A DNA stretch of 64,000 bases, from positions 1 through 64,000 of the forward strand of contig CAWGAE010000025.1 in assembly GCA_963820395.1 (NCBI GenBank). Reading direction: 5' to 3'. The notes below the pieces were generated by a model. The model had not been told where the DNA came from. It saw nothing but the letters and a program-made list of their open reading frames with translations, and ran no database searches. This document shows positions 26,299 through 35,377 of this stretch, one piece after another. This DNA is from DATFVJ01 sp963820395. Lineage in GTDB: Bacteria > Actinomycetota > Actinomycetes > Streptosporangiales > Streptosporangiaceae. Each line of letters begins with the position of its first letter. The stretch's first letter is position 1. The translations under genes and the position numbers were made by a program.

Positions 26299-26399
26299 TA
26301 CCTTTCACGAATAGCCGCCGCCTGCATAAACGGCAAGCGACGGCCGTCTCGGGATACCCCACCGCAACCTAGCGAGCCGACCAAACCGGAGCCGCGACG

Positions 26400-26916
26400 A
26401 TGCTGGCCCATGACGCCCGGATCCTCATCCGATCGGCGGTGGCTACGGCGATCGCCGGGGTCATCCTGGTCGTCATAGGAGCCGTCGTCGATGGCGGCAA
26501 GGGCGCTCTTGGCGCCGTATGCGGTGTGATGCTCGTCATGGTCTTTTTCTCGCTTAGCGTTGTCGCGGTCAGCTTCGCCGGGCGCTGGGGTCCCACCGCC
26601 ATGACAGGCGACAGCCCTCGGCACCTACGTGGCGAAGATCCTCGCGGTCGTGATCCTCGTCGCCGCATTGCAGAACACGACCGTGTTCAACACGAAGTTC
26701 TTCGGGGTGACGGCGATCGCCTGCATCCTGGTCTGGAGCGCCGGGCAGGTCGCCACCCTGGCGCGCCGCAGGATCCCCTACGTTGTGCCCGAGGCGAGCA
26801 CCGCGGCGCCGCGCGGGGCAAGCACCGTGGCGAAGGCGCGCGGGGCAAGTACTTCGGCGGAGGCGCGCGGGGCAAGCACCGCGCCTGAGGCGCGCCAAGC
26901 GGGCGGAGAGCCGTAA
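26400..26916 (+). pseudogene. AtpI-like membrane protein of the ATP synthase operon, frameshifted
   Basis: Short membrane protein resembling ATP synthase protein I, found between wecA and atpB in actinobacteria and thought to help assemble or provide Mg to the c ring. First frame: MLAHDARILIRSAVATAIAG, two hydrophobic segments, then FAGRWGPTAMT. One extra G in ACAGGCG (26605-26609) shifts the frame; without it the protein continues ATALGTYVAKILAVVILVAA, NTKFFGVTAIACILVWSAGQ to the stop at 26916. The C-terminal tail has a 27-bp repeat giving ARGASTVAK-like units three times. About 172 residues when repaired. Confidence 0.7.
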
Positions 26917-26988
26917 TCGTGAGCGTCCTGAACTGCCCGTGGGCCGGCTCGCTTCGCTGCTTCCTTGCCTGTTACTATTTGCCGCGAC

Positions 26989-27660
26989 ATGAGCGGGAAG
27001 GACCGCGTGCCGGGATGGCAGCGATGGCCGGGCGACCTGGGAAACATGGAGCCATCATGGGCCGCGCAACGCCTCGGCGCTACTCAGGATGTGCGGCAGC
27101 AGGGCACCCAGCAACAGAGCCCGCTGCAGCAGGGTCCCGGCCAACCGGGTCCCGGGCAACCGGGTCCCGGCCAACAAGGCGAGGAACAACTGGGTCCCGG
27201 GCAACAAGATCCCGGGCAACAAGATCCCGGGCAACAAGATCCCGGGCAACAAGATCCCGGGCAACAGGGTCCCGGCCAACCGGGTCCCGGCCAACCGGGT
27301 CCCGGGCAGCAAGGCGAGGAACAGCCGGGTCCCGGGCAACACGGCGCCAAACAGCACACCGCGCGGCCACCCATGGCGCGCAAGCGCGGGTGGCCCGGTG
27401 TCGCGCGAACCCCCGCGGGCGGTTCCAGCGCCGGTCCGCCCAGTGCTGCTCCGCTCAGTGCCGGGGACCAATCCGGTGGCCATGCGAACCCGGGCTGGTC
27501 GATCATCAGCTACATGGTGGCCGGCATGGCCGTCTATGGGGGCATTGGCTGGCTGATCGGGCGGTGGACGGGCTATACGGCCGTGCTTTTCCCTGTTGGG
27601 CTGCTGGCCGGGCTGGGCCTCGCACTCACCTTGATCATCTTGCGCTACGGCAGGTCCTGA
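26989..27660 (+). CDS. AtpZ/AtpI-like small membrane protein with Gln-Pro-Gly repeat domain
   Basis: Encodes 223 residues. The last 60 (GWSIISYMVAGMAVYGGIGW, then TAVLFPVGLLAGLGLALTLI) form the two-helix hairpin of the F0F1-ATPase gene-1 (AtpZ/AtpI-like) family, an assembly or ion-supply partner of Fo. The N-terminal 150 residues are dominated by pentapeptide repeats PGQQD and PGQPG encoded by 15-bp DNA repeats (27133-27345). The start is uncertain: ATG 26989 is used, ATG 27046 is possible, and neither has a strong ribosome site. atpB follows after 96 bases. Confidence 0.7.
   Translation: MSGKDRVPGWQRWPGDLGNMEPSWAAQRLGATQDVRQQGTQQQSPLQQGPGQPGPGQPGPGQQGEEQLGPGQQDPGQQDPGQQDPGQQDPGQQGPGQPGPGQPGPGQQGEEQPGPGQHGAKQHTARPPMARKRGWPGVARTPAGGSSAGPPSAAPLSAGDQSGGHANPGWSIISYMVAGMAVYGGIGWLIGRWTGYTAVLFPVGLLAGLGLALTLIILRYGRS
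27133..27345. repeat. 15-bp coding minisatellite in the AtpZ-like gene
   Basis: About 14 tandem copies of a 15-bp unit, CCCGGGCAACAAGAT and variants such as GGTCCCGGCCAACCG. Four consecutive CCCGGGCAACAAGAT units are identical. The unit keeps the reading frame and yields PGQQD/PGQPG. Confidence 0.9.
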
Positions 27661-27756
27661 GGTGCTGGCCTGGCCGGACCGCCACGGCGCGCACCGCCTG
27701 CGGCCCGGCTCCCATGCGCCGGCCGCTGATGCTGGAAGAGATTGCAGGAGTGGCTA

Positions 27757-28566
27757 ATGACTGACGTAGCACCGGTAACCGTGGCGAGCGGCTGCCACAT
27801 CTTCTCCGGATGCGGCTATCCGGCGCCATCTCTCGACGACTTCAACTTCAAACCGATCTTCACCATCGGCGGCATGGCTTTCACCAAGCCGATGCTGCTG
27901 GCCCTGGTCTGCGCGGCAATAGTGCTGATCTTCTTCTGGGCGGCTTTCAGGAAGCCGAGGCTGGTGCCACGCGGCGTACAGAACGTCGGCGAGGTCGGGT
28001 TGCTGTTCGTCAGAGACCAGATTCTCCGCCCGGCGGTCGGGAAGAAGGGCGACAATTTCCTTCCCTTCCTTACTTCGCTCTTCTTCTTCATCTGGGCCAT
28101 GAACATCATGGAGATCATTCCGATCGCTCAGTTCCCCGTGGCGTCCCGTATCGGCTTTCCATGGTCTCTGGTTCTTATAGTCTGGGTTACCTACATGTGG
28201 CTCGGTTTCAAACACCAGGGTTTCCGCCCATTTATCCGGAACCTCGCGATCCCCGGCGACGTGCCCTGGTGGATCCTGCCGCTCCTCGTGCCGGTCGAAC
28301 TGTTCTCGAACATCCTGGTCCGGCCGTTTACGCTGGGCGTCCGGTTGTTCGCGAACATGTTCGCCGGGACCATCCTGCTACTCGTCTTCACCTTCGCGAC
28401 CTGGTACCTGGCCAGCCTCAGCATCGGCCTGATCTTCGCCGCCACCTCGTTCCTCCTGGTGATCATCCTTACCGCGTTCGAGCTGCTGATCCAGGCGCTG
28501 CAGGCCTTCATCTTCACCACGCTCACGGCAACCTACATAGCGGGATCGCTGGAGCCGGGGCATTAA
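27757..28566 (+). CDS. atpB: ATP synthase subunit a
   Basis: Encodes 269 residues, with five or six membrane helices. Subunit a forms the two proton half-channels against the c ring. The essential Arg lies in LFSNILVRPFTLGVRLFANM (VRLFAN context), and the final helix FELLIQALQAFIFTTLTATYI is typical. The N-terminus carries SGCHIFSGCGYP, a Cys-rich stretch common in actinobacteria. CAGGAG at 27745-27750 supports ATG 27757. First of eight standard structural genes in order. Confidence 0.97.
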   Translation: MTDVAPVTVASGCHIFSGCGYPAPSLDDFNFKPIFTIGGMAFTKPMLLALVCAAIVLIFFWAAFRKPRLVPRGVQNVGEVGLLFVRDQILRPAVGKKGDNFLPFLTSLFFFIWAMNIMEIIPIAQFPVASRIGFPWSLVLIVWVTYMWLGFKHQGFRPFIRNLAIPGDVPWWILPLLVPVELFSNILVRPFTLGVRLFANMFAGTILLLVFTFATWYLASLSIGLIFAATSFLLVIILTAFELLIQALQAFIFTTLTATYIAGSLEPGH

Positions 28567-28627
28567 CAAACGAGACGTCTGGGCCGTCACGGCATTGACG
28601 GTCAACGTCACCGAAAGGAGCACATAA

Positions 28628-28873
28628 ATGTCGGTCCTAGCCAGTGGAATTTTGGCCGCGAACTCCATCACCCTGAACTCGGGCGCGCTCGCCTACGGCC
28701 TCGCCGCGATCGGCCCTGGCGTCGGCATCGGGCTGGTCTTCGGGCACGCCATGGAGGCGATGGCACGCCAGCCCGAGGCGGCCGGCATGATCCGCCAGAA
28801 CATGTGGGTCGGCTTCGCGCTGGCCGAGGCGCTCGCGCTGATCGGTCTCGTTGTCGGCTTTATCTACAAGTGA
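28628..28873 (+). CDS. atpE: ATP synthase subunit c
   Basis: Encodes 81 residues: two helices around the polar loop ARQPE (residues 46-50), which contacts gamma and epsilon. The proton-carrying acid is Glu67 in FALAEALALIG. The first helix has the Gly-rich packing motif GLAAIGPGVGIGLVFG. Glu rather than Asp is usual in actinobacteria. GAAAGGAG lies just before the ATG. Homologous subunit c is the diarylquinoline target in mycobacteria. Confidence 0.97.
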   Translation: MSVLASGILAANSITLNSGALAYGLAAIGPGVGIGLVFGHAMEAMARQPEAAGMIRQNMWVGFALAEALALIGLVVGFIYK

Positions 28874-28896
28874 ACACCGGCTGAGAGGTGACCGTG

Positions 28897-29442
28897 ATGA
28901 CACATTTGCTCGCGGCCGGTTCGCAGGACCCGCTGATTCCCTCCCTCACCGAGCTGATCATCGGAGCGATCGCGTTCTTTATCGTCTTCGGCGTGCTCGG
29001 CAAGGTCTTGCTGCCAAAGATTCAGACGACGCTTGCTGAGCGCACCGACGCGATCGAGGGCGGCCTGCAGCGGGCAGAAGACCTGCAGCGCGAGGCACAG
29101 AGCACGCTCGAAGAGTACCGGGCACGGATCGCCGAGGCGCGGCAGGAGGCCGCGCGGCTGCGCGAGCAGGCGAGGGAAGAGGGCGCACAGATCATCGTCG
29201 AAATGCGCGAGGAGGCCCGAACCGAGGCACGGCGTTTGGTTGAGGCCGCCCAGACCCAGATCGACGTGGAGCGCCAGCAGGCGCTCACCACGCTCCGCGC
29301 CGACGTGGGTGCGCTCGCTACCGAGCTTGCGAGCCGCATCGTTGGCGAGTCGCTGGCGGACGAGACCCGGCGGAGCCGGGTCGTGGACCGCTTCCTCGAC
29401 GAGATCGAGCGCGAGTCCGGTGCGGCGGAGCTCCGCAGGTGA
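28897..29442 (+). CDS. atpF: ATP synthase subunit b
   Basis: Encodes 181 residues. One N-terminal membrane helix (LIIGAIAFFIVFGVLGKVLL, residues about 20-40) then a long charged coiled coil to about residue 150 (ERTDAIEGGLQRAEDLQREA, ARLREQAREEGAQIIVEMRE), forming the peripheral stalk. ATG 28897 is preferred since GAGAGG is 8 bases upstream; GTG 28888 overlaps that site. Separate b and delta genes here, unlike the fused form in mycobacteria. Confidence 0.96.
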   Translation: MTHLLAAGSQDPLIPSLTELIIGAIAFFIVFGVLGKVLLPKIQTTLAERTDAIEGGLQRAEDLQREAQSTLEEYRARIAEARQEAARLREQAREEGAQIIVEMREEARTEARRLVEAAQTQIDVERQQALTTLRADVGALATELASRIVGESLADETRRSRVVDRFLDEIERESGAAELRR

Positions 29443-29533
29443 GGCTTATACCGGGCTTGACCATCCCGCGACGGACGCGGGAACCTGTTAATGGGCCCTC
29501 TGGGGCCGGCCGCCCGCGAGGGAGGCGATTCAG

Positions 29534-30358
29534 TTGAGGGGCGCCAGCAGAGTATCCCTGACCGAGGCAGAGCAGCACCTAGCGACGGTCCTTTCCGGGT
29601 CGGCCGCCGGTGACGGCACGGCGACGGTGGTCGGCGACGACCTGTTCGCCGTGGTGCACCTCCTTGATCGCGAGCATGCGCTCCGGCGTGCCCTTGCCGA
29701 CCCGGCGAAGCCGGGTGGCGAGAAAGCGGCCATCGCGGGTGCCCTGCTCGCTGGCAAGGTCTCACCTGCCGCGGCAGAGTTCACCGCGGCAGCCGTTCGG
29801 CTTCGGTGGTCGAGTCCGCGCGAACTCGCCGACGCGCTAGCGCAGCTCGCCGTCACCGCCCTGGTTACCGCGGCCGACGCGGAGCGCAAGCTGGATGACT
29901 TGGAGGACGAGCTTTTCAGGTTCAGCCGGGTGGTGGCGGCGCAGCCTGAGCTGCGGATAGCGCTTTCCAACCCGCTGCTGCCGCCGGAGCGTAAGCACAA
30001 CCTGATCACCGCGTTGCTCGAGGGCAAGGTCACCGATGTGACACTGCGGCTCATCAGCGAGGCGGCGGAGCATCCACGTGGACGTAGCCTGGACGCGAAC
30101 CTCGAGGAGTACGCGCGGCTCGCGGCGCAGTGGCGCCAGCGCCTGGTGGCCGTGGTGCGGACCGCCACGGAGCTAAGCGCAGACCAGCGCGCTAGGCTCG
30201 CCGCGGCGCTCGCCGCCGCGTACGGTCACGAGGTGCACCTCAATGTGGTGCTCGATCCGGGCGTCATCGGCGGCCTGTCGGTCCAGGTGGGCGATGAGGT
30301 CATCGATGGCACGCTGGCGAGCAGGGTGGCGGCCGTGCGGCGTCGGCTCGTGGCCTGA
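29534..30358 (+). CDS. atpH: ATP synthase subunit delta
   Basis: Encodes 274 residues from TTG 29534, preceded by GCGAGGGAGGCGA. Delta joins the peripheral stalk to the top of F1. Helical N-terminal part to about residue 195 and the C-terminal domain with VRTATELSADQRARLAAAL and GLSVQVGDEVIDGTLASRVA, which is the conserved signature. Longer than the E. coli protein (177), as usual in actinobacteria, through an N-terminal extension. Confidence 0.94.
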   Translation: MRGASRVSLTEAEQHLATVLSGSAAGDGTATVVGDDLFAVVHLLDREHALRRALADPAKPGGEKAAIAGALLAGKVSPAAAEFTAAAVRLRWSSPRELADALAQLAVTALVTAADAERKLDDLEDELFRFSRVVAAQPELRIALSNPLLPPERKHNLITALLEGKVTDVTLRLISEAAEHPRGRSLDANLEEYARLAAQWRQRLVAVVRTATELSADQRARLAAALAAAYGHEVHLNVVLDPGVIGGLSVQVGDEVIDGTLASRVAAVRRRLVA

Positions 30359-30408
30359 CGTAACTCGAAGCACATGCGGTCCGACCGACGGAGAGAGAGA
30401 TAGGGAAG

Positions 30409-32061
30409 ATGGCGGAGCTGACGATCCGGCCCGAGGAGATCCGCGATGCGCTCGCGCGCTTCGTTCAGGCATACGAGCCGGACGCTGCCACACGCGAGGA
30501 GATCGGCACGGTCGCCGAGTGCGGCGACGGCATCGCCCGGGTCGAGGGACTGCCCTCGGCAATGGCCAACGAGCTGCTCCAGTTCGAGGACGGCACCCGC
30601 GGTCTCGCGCTGAACCTGGACGTGCGCGAGATCGGCGTGGTTATCCTCGGCGACTACAGTGGGATCGACGAGGGGCAGGCGGTCCGCCGCACCGGCGAGG
30701 TCCTATCGGTTCCCGTCGGCGATGGGTTTCTCGGCCGCGTGGTGAACCCGCTGGGCGACCCGATGGACGGCCAGGGTGAGATCGTCGCGACGGATCTGCG
30801 GCCGCTCGAGGTGCAGGCACCAAGTGTGGTGCACCGCCAGCCGGTGAAGGAACCGCTGCAGAGCGGCATCAAGGCGATCGACGCGATGACGCCGATCGGC
30901 CGCGGCCAGCGCCAGCTGATCATCGGTGACCGGCAGACGGGCAAGACCGCGGTCGCTGTCGACACGATCATTAATCAGCGGGATAACTGGACATCTGGCG
31001 ATCCGCAGCGCCAGGTCAGATGCGTGTACGTCGCCGTCGGCCAGAAGGGTTCGACGATCGCTCAGGTGCGTCGGTCCCTTGAAGACGCTGGGGCCATGGA
31101 CTTCACGACGATCGTCGCCGCGCCGGCGTCGGACCCGTCCGGCTTCAAATACCTCGCCCCGTACACCGGCTCGGCGATCGGCCAGCACTGGATGTACGCG
31201 GGAAAGCACGTGCTGATCGTCTTCGATGACCTGTCCAAGCAGGCCGAGGCGTACCGCACGATCTCGCTGCTGCTGCGCCGCCCACCAGGCCGTGAAGCCT
31301 ACCCCGGCGACGTCTTCTACCTGCACTCACGGCTCCTGGAGCGGTGTGCGAAGCTCTCCGACGACTTGGGCGCAGGGTCGATGACCGGATTGCCGATCGT
31401 CGAGACCAAGGGCAACGACGTCTCGGCCTACATCCCGACGAACGTCATCTCGATCACCGACGGCCAGATCTTCCTGGAGACGGACCTGTTCAACTCCGGC
31501 GTCCGGCCAGCCATCAACGTCGGCATCTCGGTCTCGAGGGTGGGCGGGAATGCTCAGGTAAAGGCGATGAAGAAGGTTGCCGGGACGCTGCGGCTCGGAC
31601 TGTCACAGTTCCGCGACCTGGAGGCTTTCGCGGCGTTCGCCTCGGACCTGGACGCCACCTCCCGCGCACAGCTTGACCGGGGTGCCCGGCTCGTTGAACT
31701 GCTCAAGCAGCCTCAGTACAGCCCGTTCCCGGTGGAGCGCGAGGTTGTCTCCGTCTGGGCCGGTAACACCGGTCAGGTGGATGAGGTGCCGGTAGAGGAC
31801 ATCAGCAGGTTCGAGGCCGAGTTCCTCGATCACGTGCAGCGGGTACGGCCCGGCATCTACGACGCCATCAGGGAGACCGGAGACCTTTCGGAAGATACGA
31901 TTACCGCGCTCAAAGGGGTGATAGATGACTTCAAGAGGACCTTCGAGACGAGTTCGGGCGAATTGCTCGTGAAGGAGGTCCCGGTCGACGCGCTGGGGGA
32001 AGAGGACGTCGGCCAAGAGAAGATCACCCGTTACGTGCCACCCAAGGTCGAGCAGGAGTAG
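30409..32061 (+). CDS. atpA: ATP synthase subunit alpha
   Basis: Encodes 550 residues. Three domains: beta barrel (about 1-95), nucleotide-binding domain with P-loop GDRQTGKT (173-180) and the Walker B region LIVFDDLSKQAEAYR, and a helical C-terminal domain. The ATPase alpha/beta signature PAINVGISVSRVGG near 364 carries the catalytic Arg finger. Alpha holds non-catalytic nucleotide sites. GGAGAGAGAGATAGGGA precedes the ATG. The C-terminal 35 residues extend past E. coli alpha, as in other actinobacteria. Confidence 0.98.
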   Translation: MAELTIRPEEIRDALARFVQAYEPDAATREEIGTVAECGDGIARVEGLPSAMANELLQFEDGTRGLALNLDVREIGVVILGDYSGIDEGQAVRRTGEVLSVPVGDGFLGRVVNPLGDPMDGQGEIVATDLRPLEVQAPSVVHRQPVKEPLQSGIKAIDAMTPIGRGQRQLIIGDRQTGKTAVAVDTIINQRDNWTSGDPQRQVRCVYVAVGQKGSTIAQVRRSLEDAGAMDFTTIVAAPASDPSGFKYLAPYTGSAIGQHWMYAGKHVLIVFDDLSKQAEAYRTISLLLRRPPGREAYPGDVFYLHSRLLERCAKLSDDLGAGSMTGLPIVETKGNDVSAYIPTNVISITDGQIFLETDLFNSGVRPAINVGISVSRVGGNAQVKAMKKVAGTLRLGLSQFRDLEAFAAFASDLDATSRAQLDRGARLVELLKQPQYSPFPVEREVVSVWAGNTGQVDEVPVEDISRFEAEFLDHVQRVRPGIYDAIRETGDLSEDTITALKGVIDDFKRTFETSSGELLVKEVPVDALGEEDVGQEKITRYVPPKVEQE

Positions 32062-32070
32062 ACGGCAGGG

Positions 32071-32982
32071 ATGGGAGCACAGCTTCGGGCGATCCGCCGC
32101 CGGATCCGGTCGATCAAGTCCACCGCAAAGATCACTCGTGCCCAGGAGATGATCGCGACGTCGCGGATTCTCAAGGCGCAGCAGCGGGTACACGCCGCGG
32201 GTCCCTATGCGCGGGAGATCACACGCGCGGTCGAGGCGGTGGTCAGCCGGTCACACGCGATCAACCACCCGCTTACGACCGAGCCGGCAAACCCCTCGCG
32301 CTCCGCGATTCTGTTGCTTACCAGCGACCGTGGCTTCTGCGGTGGGTACAACGCGAACGTGCTGCGCGAAACGCAGGCTCTTGCCGGGCTGCTGCGGGAC
32401 CAGGGGGTGGAGCCCGTGATGTTCGTGGTCGGCAACAAGGGCGTCGTCTGGCACAGGTTCCGTGAGCGCGAAATGGCAGCGGAATGGGACGGATTTTCCG
32501 ACAATCCGAAACCCGAGCACGCGCGGCAGATCACCGCCGAATTGCTCGCGGCGTTTGGATCGCCAGCGTCGGAGGGCGGTGTCGATGAGATCCATCTCGT
32601 GTACACCGAGTTCGTCTCCATGCTCACCCAGACTCCGCAGGCGCGTCGGATTTTGCCGCTCGAAATTGAGGAGACCACCGAGCTGCCGCCCGAAGGGCCG
32701 GTGCCGGTGTACGAATTCGAGCCGTCGCCCGCGGCGGTGCTCGACGCGCTGCTTCCCGCGTACGTGGAGAGTCGGCTCTACTACGCGCTGCTCGAGGCGG
32801 CGGCGTCCGAGCACGCGTCCCGGCGCCGCGCGATGAAGTCGGCGACCGACAACGCGAACGAGCTCCTCGAGGAGCTGACCCGTGTGGGGAATCAGGCTCG
32901 TCAGAGCGAAATCACCCAGGAAATCAGTGAGATCGTCGGCGGTGCGAACGCGCTCGCCGAGGCGACCTCAGGGAGTGAATGA
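32071..32982 (+). CDS. atpG: ATP synthase subunit gamma
   Basis: Encodes 303 residues. Gamma is the rotor shaft inside the alpha-beta ring. The N-terminal helix (RAIRRRIRSIKSTAKITRAQ, then EMIATSRILKAQ) and the C-terminal helix (SRRRAMKSATDNANELLEEL, then ITQEISEIVGGANAL) that pair as the coiled coil are conserved. The central domain shows LLTSDRGFCGGYNANV. Starts 9 bases after atpA. Overlaps atpD by 4 bases. Confidence 0.97.
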   Translation: MGAQLRAIRRRIRSIKSTAKITRAQEMIATSRILKAQQRVHAAGPYAREITRAVEAVVSRSHAINHPLTTEPANPSRSAILLLTSDRGFCGGYNANVLRETQALAGLLRDQGVEPVMFVVGNKGVVWHRFREREMAAEWDGFSDNPKPEHARQITAELLAAFGSPASEGGVDEIHLVYTEFVSMLTQTPQARRILPLEIEETTELPPEGPVPVYEFEPSPAAVLDALLPAYVESRLYYALLEAAASEHASRRRAMKSATDNANELLEELTRVGNQARQSEITQEISEIVGGANALAEATSGSE

Positions 32983-34448
32983 GAGTCATGACAGCGACCG
33001 TCGAGAATCCAGCCGCCAAGGGCGGCGCCGCCACTACCGCAGGGATCGGCCGCGTCGCGCGGGTCACCGGTCCCGTCGTCGACGTGGAATTCTCCGGCGA
33101 CCGGATGCCCGCCATTTACGACGCGCTGCACGTGGATGTCACGCTCGGCGATGTGACCAGGACGCTTACCCTGGAGGTGGCGCTGCATATCGGCGACAGC
33201 ATGGCGCGCGCCATCTCCATGCAGCCGACGGATGGCCTTGTCCGCGGGGCCCCGGTGACCGACACCGGCGCGTCTATCTCGGTCCCTGTCGGTGATATCA
33301 CCAAGGGCCACGTTTTCAATACGCTGGGTGAGACCCTCGATGTGCCGACCGCGTCGCTGAATATCACCGAGCGGTGGGCGATCCACCGGCCACCGCCGAC
33401 CTTCGATCAGCTGGAACCCAGGACCGAGATGTTCCCCACGGGCATCAAGGTCATCGACCTGCTGACGCCCTACGTCCGTGGCGGGAAGACCGGCCTGTTC
33501 GGCGGTGCCGGCGTCGGCAAGACGGTGCTGATCCAGGAAATGATCCACCGCGTGGCCAAGAACTTCGGTGGCGTCTCTGTGTTCGCCGGGGTGGGTGAAC
33601 GAACCCGCGAGGGCAACGACCTGCTCCTTGAGATGACGGAGACGGGCGTCATCGCCGACACCGCGCTGGTGTTCGGTCAGATGGACGAGCCGCCAGGTAC
33701 CCGGCTGCGGGTTGGCCTGAGCGCCCTGACCATGGCCGAGTACTTCCGCGATGTGCAGGGGCAGGACGTGCTGCTGTTCATCGACAACATCTTCCGGTTC
33801 ACGCAGGCGGGCTCCGAGGTGTCCACGCTGCTCGGCCGGATGCCGTCGGCCGTCGGGTACCAGCCCACCCTCGCCGACGAGATGGGCGAACTTCAGGAGC
33901 GGATCACCTCGACCCGCGGTCACTCGATCACCTCGATGCAGGCGATCTACGTGCCGGCGGACGACATCACCGACCCGGCGCCGCACACCACTTTTGCCCA
34001 CCTCGACGCCACTACGGTGCTGTCCAGGGCAATCACGGAGAAGGGCATCTACCCCGCGGTGGACCCGCTCGACTCGACGTCACGAATCCTGGACGCGAAG
34101 TACGTCGGGCAGGAGCACTATGACGTCGCGCGCGAAGTACAGCGGATCCTCCAGCGGTACAAGGAACTGCAGGACATCATCGCCATCCTCGGCATCGACG
34201 AGCTGTCAGAGGAGGACAAGATCCTGGTCCAGCGGGCGCGGCGGATCGAGCGGTTCCTGTCCCATCCAATGTTTGTCGCCGAGCAGTTCACCGGCATCCC
34301 CGGCGCGTTCGTGCCGCTGGACGAGACGATCTCCTCGTTCAAGGCGCTCTGCGCTGGCAGCTACGACCATATCCCCGAGCAGGCCTTCTTCATGTGCGGC
34401 GGCATTGAGGACGTGGAGAAGAAGGCCGAGGAGCTGAACAAGGCGTGA
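32979..34448 (+). CDS. atpD: ATP synthase subunit beta
   Basis: Encodes 489 residues. Catalytic subunit with P-loop GGAGVGKT (175-182), catalytic Glu in VGERTREGNDL near 207, Walker B VLLFIDNIFRFTQAGSEV near 265, and DELSEEDK, the DELSEED torque loop, near 405. ATG 32979 overlaps the atpG stop (ATGA) with GGGAG five bases before; ATG 32988 is an in-frame alternative. It is the best-conserved gene in the window and would anchor a species placement. Confidence 0.98.
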   Translation: MRVMTATVENPAAKGGAATTAGIGRVARVTGPVVDVEFSGDRMPAIYDALHVDVTLGDVTRTLTLEVALHIGDSMARAISMQPTDGLVRGAPVTDTGASISVPVGDITKGHVFNTLGETLDVPTASLNITERWAIHRPPPTFDQLEPRTEMFPTGIKVIDLLTPYVRGGKTGLFGGAGVGKTVLIQEMIHRVAKNFGGVSVFAGVGERTREGNDLLLEMTETGVIADTALVFGQMDEPPGTRLRVGLSALTMAEYFRDVQGQDVLLFIDNIFRFTQAGSEVSTLLGRMPSAVGYQPTLADEMGELQERITSTRGHSITSMQAIYVPADDITDPAPHTTFAHLDATTVLSRAITEKGIYPAVDPLDSTSRILDAKYVGQEHYDVAREVQRILQRYKELQDIIAILGIDELSEEDKILVQRARRIERFLSHPMFVAEQFTGIPGAFVPLDETISSFKALCAGSYDHIPEQAFFMCGGIEDVEKKAEELNKA

Positions 34449-34491
34449 GCAGGCGATCAGGCGGGGGAGCTGCGGGCGAGGAGGTGAGGCC

Positions 34492-34893
34492 GTGACGCTA
34501 CTTGTCGCGCTGGTGACACCCGAGCGCGAGATCTGGTCAGGTAACGCCGGCCTCGTGATCGCCAAGACGATCGACGGCGACATCGGCATCCTGACCGGTC
34601 ACGCGCCGGTGATCGGTGTCCTGACACCGGGAAGCTTGGTGCGGATCCTGCAGACCGAAGAAGACGACGTGGTCGCCGCGGTCACCGGCGGGTTCCTTTC
34701 GGTCGCGGATGATCGGGTATCGGTGCTCGCGGCGGAGGCCGACCTCGGCAGCGAGGTGGATGTGCAGGCGGTGCGGTACGAGTTGGACCGCTTGCTGGCG
34801 GAATCTGGTACCGTGTCACCCACGGCCGCTGCGGAGCCATCCGGCGTGGTATACGCCCGGGCACTCCTGCGGGCGGCCGGGCAGTCAGACTGA
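34492..34893 (+). CDS. atpC: ATP synthase subunit epsilon
   Basis: Encodes 133 residues from GTG 34492 (GAGGAGGTGAGGCC upstream). The N-terminal beta sandwich (LVTPEREIWSGNAGLVIAKT, GDIGILTGHAPVIGVLTPG) is clear. The C-terminal helical hairpin is short and partly disordered-looking (SPTAAAEPSG), so self-inhibition of F1 by epsilon may differ from E. coli. It ends the ATP synthase genes; the DUF2550 gene starts 15 bases later. Confidence 0.95.
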   Translation: MTLLVALVTPEREIWSGNAGLVIAKTIDGDIGILTGHAPVIGVLTPGSLVRILQTEEDDVVAAVTGGFLSVADDRVSVLAAEADLGSEVDVQAVRYELDRLLAESGTVSPTAAAEPSGVVYARALLRAAGQSD

Positions 34894-34908
34894 CAAGGGC
34901 CGCCGGGA

Positions 34909-35370
34909 GTGGGCGGGGCGCTGGCGCTCGACGCGGCCGGTGTCTTCGCGGCGTTCCTTCTGCTCATCGTGGTCGCCGGGATCGGTATCGCGCTGCGCCG
35001 GGTTATGCTCGAGCGCGGCGGGGGAACTGTCGACTGCGGTTTGCGGCTGAAGGCCCCGGACGGCTCCTGGCAGTCCTGGCGTCTTGGCGTGGCCCGTTAC
35101 CGGCTTGACGAGCTGCGCTGGCACCAGGTCTTCGGTGTGCTGCTCCGGCCGGACGTGGTGCTGGCCCGGCGGAACCTGATCGTGGCCGCACGCCGCCGCC
35201 CGGATCCGGCGGAGGTGGTAAGTTTTGGCGGCCAGGCGGTCATCATCGAGTGCAGGGAAGGACCGCACGCGGAGGCTGTTGAGCTCGCCATGGGCCAGGA
35301 TGCCCTGACCGGCTTCCTCGCCTGGCTTGAGGCCGCGCCGCCTGGCTCACACCTGGATCAGATCGCCTGA
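34909..35370 (+). CDS. DUF2550 family membrane-anchored protein
   Basis: Encodes 153 residues: one N-terminal membrane helix (AGVFAAFLLLIVVAGIGIAL, residues 9-28), then a soluble domain with RYRLDELRWHQVFGVLLRPD and VSFGGQAVIIECREG. This matches the DUF2550 family found straight after atpC across actinobacteria (Rv1312 type). Function unknown; the fixed position suggests a tie to the ATP synthase or cell envelope. GTG 34909 follows a CGCCGGGAG site. Confidence 0.85.
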   Translation: MGGALALDAAGVFAAFLLLIVVAGIGIALRRVMLERGGGTVDCGLRLKAPDGSWQSWRLGVARYRLDELRWHQVFGVLLRPDVVLARRNLIVAARRRPDPAEVVSFGGQAVIIECREGPHAEAVELAMGQDALTGFLAWLEAAPPGSHLDQIA

Positions 35371-35377
35371 CCCGAGC

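Noticed and set aside
32901..34001. 366-codon minus-strand open frame opposite atpD
   Set aside because: Antisense of one of the most conserved bacterial genes; no likeness of its own.
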